A stretch of DNA of 23,631 nucleotides from Dehalococcoidia bacterium (GTDB taxonomy: Bacteria; Chloroflexota; Dehalococcoidia; Lucifugimonadales; JAGWBF01): assembly GCA_021296015.1 (NCBI GenBank), contig JAGWBG010000008.1:1-23631 (forward strand), given 5' to 3'. The notes below the pieces were generated by a model, which was given only the letters and a program-made list of their open reading frames with translations, was not told where the DNA came from and did not search any database. This document shows, piece by piece, positions 21,998-23,631 of this stretch; positions within the stretch are counted from its first letter, which is position 1; each line of letters opens with the position of its first letter. The position numbers and the translations under genes are program-made.

Positions 21998-23631
21998 CTA
22001 CGGCGCCCACACGTTGAAATTCTCGAAACTTGGTTCCCCCGTGTGGTCATTGAAGAAACCTCCCATAGCGCTGACGTTACCTGAATCCAGATTGTGGCCC
22101 AGGTCCAGCTTGGCAACCAGATCGTCGTTTACGAAGAACCAGCCAACCCCATCGAACGCGATTATCAACAGGTGGTTTCTACTCAGTAGATTTACTTGAT
22201 GGCCGTCCGCCACTTTGGTCCAGTCGCCAACGTCGCGGGTGTGGGTGTAGTGGAACCACGACGGCCCATAACCCAGGCCGACAACATCAATCCGGTTTGA
22301 TGAATTGCGAATCATGAATCCGTAGTCCCAATCTGAGCCTTGCGGGTTAACGAACTCGGCTTCCGCTAGCAGGTCCCGGGCCCACACTCCACTGTCGTGT
22401 TGTGATATAAACCCCTGTTCATATGCCAACTCCCCATCGGCGGGGCCGTAGCGTTTGGCCAATTCGGCGCCTTTGAAGTTCTCGAACCGGGTGACTGAAC
22501 CGGAGACCTCATCCCCTTCAAATGCTCCGGTAATGACGGCAACGTCGCCCGCGCCGGTCACGGCTGACAAGTCCAGCGTCGAGACGAACTCGCCATTGAC
22601 GAAAAGCCCGCCGCGTTCTTTGATGGCGACGACCCTCAGGTGGTTCCGGTCCCCGGCGCCGGTGTTGAAGGTGTTGAGGGTCCCACCACCCAGTCGTTGA
22701 TTATCGGAGCTTGGCGTCTCTCTCCACGCAAGATACCAACTGCGGTCGCTGGTAACTACGACTTGGATTTGTTTACCAGTGGAATCGTAACGCCTAAGCA
22801 TGAACCCGTAATCCCAACTATTAGAAGCTGCCGAGTAGGGGTTGACAAAGGTGGCCTCCACCATCATGTCGGCAATGGAAACGTCGGCGTACTCGGTCTT
22901 GATGAAACCGTCGGACGGGTCGTGTCGTAGATCGCCGCTGGTGGGGCCGAAATCGGCAGTTTGCTCCGGTCCGGGTGTGGCGGTGGGCAGGCGAGTTGGC
23001 GCAGGAGTAGGGATAGGTGTGCCGGCCTGAAGGTCGGCAATATGCTGTTGCACCGTCTGCTCAGATATGGCGAAGCCTACCCCCTCGACGCTGGTTTCGG
23101 AAATTTTGAAAGTGTTGATGCCCAGGATTTGGCCGGACATGGAGAGCATGGGTCCGCCGCTGTTGCCGGGGTTGATGGCGGCGTCGGTCTGAATCACGTT
23201 GCTGAGGTGGGTCGGGCTGTAGCGCACCGCCGACACGATCCCCCGGGTTACTGTGGCCTCGCCCGGCAGTCCCAATGGGTAGCCTATGGTCACGACCTCG
23301 TCGCCGGGCTGTAGTGATGCCGCGTCGCCAAAGGGCAGGGCCTGGAAGCTGCCGCAGCAGATGCGGACCACCGACAATTCGCGAACGGAGTCGGTCCCCA
23401 GGACCGTGCCTCGATTGGTTGTCGAGTCGTTCACGATAACGTGAACCTCTGCCTCACCTTCAATGACGTGATGGTTGGTCACGACGTACCCGGTCTGGCC
23501 GTGAGTCTCGAAAATGACACCCGAGCGGGACCCGGACCCGGTCTGAATCCGAACCACGGCGGGCCTGACCTGCTTCACCATCGCACTCAGCACTGTCGTC
23601 GGGTCTACGGTTGGTGTGGGGCTAGGAGTCG
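21998..23631 (-). CDS. Trypsin-like (HtrA-type, S1C) serine protease with two similar C-terminal domains; 5' partial
   Basis: The frame continues past a GTG at 23593 to the right edge as TPSPTPTVDPTTVLSAMVKQ, a Pro/Thr linker, so the true N-terminus (probably a signal peptide or anchor) lies outside. The protease domain follows: VTNHHVIEG with catalytic His, GYPLGLPGEATVTRGIVSA, and QTDAAINPGNSGGP with catalytic Ser. The Asp position, normally DLAVLRI, reads ELSVVRI, so Glu replaces Asp (codon 23380-23378). A second linker (TPIPTPAPTRLPTATPGP) leads to two similar domains of about 150-170 residues, each with an E(A)(T/E)FVNP...WDYGFM(L/I)R motif, a later FVN(G/D)(E/D) motif and an ENF motif near the end; they look like beta-sandwich (concanavalin-like) modules. 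No PDZ domain is seen. Location outside the membrane is inferred from the linkers. Confidence 0.9.
   Translation of the reverse strand, partial: TPSPTPTVDPTTVLSAMVKQVRPAVVRIQTGSGSRSGVIFETHGQTGYVVTNHHVIEGEAEVHVIVNDSTTNRGTVLGTDSVRELSVVRICCGSFQALPFGDAASLQPGDEVVTIGYPLGLPGEATVTRGIVSAVRYSPTHLSNVIQTDAAINPGNSGGPMLSMSGQILGINTFKISETSVEGVGFAISEQTVQQHIADLQAGTPIPTPAPTRLPTATPGPEQTADFGPTSGDLRHDPSDGFIKTEYADVSIADMMVEATFVNPYSAASNSWDYGFMLRRYDSTGKQIQVVVTSDRSWYLAWRETPSSDNQRLGGGTLNTFNTGAGDRNHLRVVAIKERGGLFVNGEFVSTLDLSAVTGAGDVAVITGAFEGDEVSGSVTRFENFKGAELAKRYGPADGELAYEQGFISQHDSGVWARDLLAEAEFVNPQGSDWDYGFMIRNSSNRIDVVGLGYGPSWFHYTHTRDVGDWTKVADGHQVNLLSRNHLLIIAFDGVGWFFVNDDLVAKLDLGHNLDSGNVSAMGGFFNDHTGEPSFENFNVWAP

Overview
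The window looks like a chromosomal segment of a moderately GC-rich Chloroflexota bacterium, most likely of Dehalococcoidia type. This is inferred from three things: a GT39-type glycosyltransferase directly followed by a DUF2298 (Chlor_Arch_YYY) membrane domain, a complex I cluster made of nuoABCDHIJKLMN without nuoEFG, and many short palindromic repeats of the 'ATTCCGAA...GAATCT' and 'CCCTCACCCTAACCCTCTCCC' kinds. No rRNA, tRNA, CRISPR array, phage gene or transposase was seen.

Layout. Positions 1-4329 (minus) hold a GT39-like membrane glycosyltransferase and a DUF2298 membrane protein. They read best as one fused gene broken by two compensating frameshifts near 2253 and 1672; the DUF2298 end runs off the left edge. 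Positions 4409-8206 (minus) hold glycolysis and small helical proteins: gap (with a clear TTGTCA-N16-TATAAT promoter), a HEPN protein, enolase, a PaREP1-like protein whose stop overlaps the enolase GTG start, and a TIGR00725-type Rossmann protein. Positions 8207-8688 are a gene-free, repeat-rich spacer.

Positions 8689-19397 (minus) are the complex I cluster, transcribed from nuoA (19397) down to nuoN (8689). An 81-residue unknown gene sits between nuoC and nuoD. A 247-base spacer with repeats and a likely second promoter separates nuoI from nuoJ. The product is the 11-subunit core: the membrane proton-pumping arm plus the quinone-reducing module B, C, D, I. It lacks the NADH-oxidising module, so the electron donor is not set by this locus. 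nuoC carries an in-frame TGA exactly where a conserved Gly of the DGHP motif is expected, and 30 recognisable NuoC residues follow it.

Positions 19398-20052 are a divergent control region with a TTGACA-N18-TATATT promoter for nuo, an extended -10 pointing the other way, and a frameshifted one-helix membrane protein. Positions 20053-21837 (plus) hold ispH and a CE4-type polysaccharide deacetylase, 12 bases apart. The right end (21998-23631, minus) is a secreted or anchored trypsin-like (HtrA-type) protease with two similar C-terminal domains. Its N-terminus lies outside the window, and Glu replaces the usual catalytic Asp.

No obviously new multi-gene system is present. The most interesting signals are the nuoC stop codon, repeat DNA read in frame as protein linkers in the DUF2298 gene and nuoN, the unknown gene inside the nuo operon, and the four frame disruptions in 23.6 kb. 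Those disruptions mean either sequence error or real gene decay.
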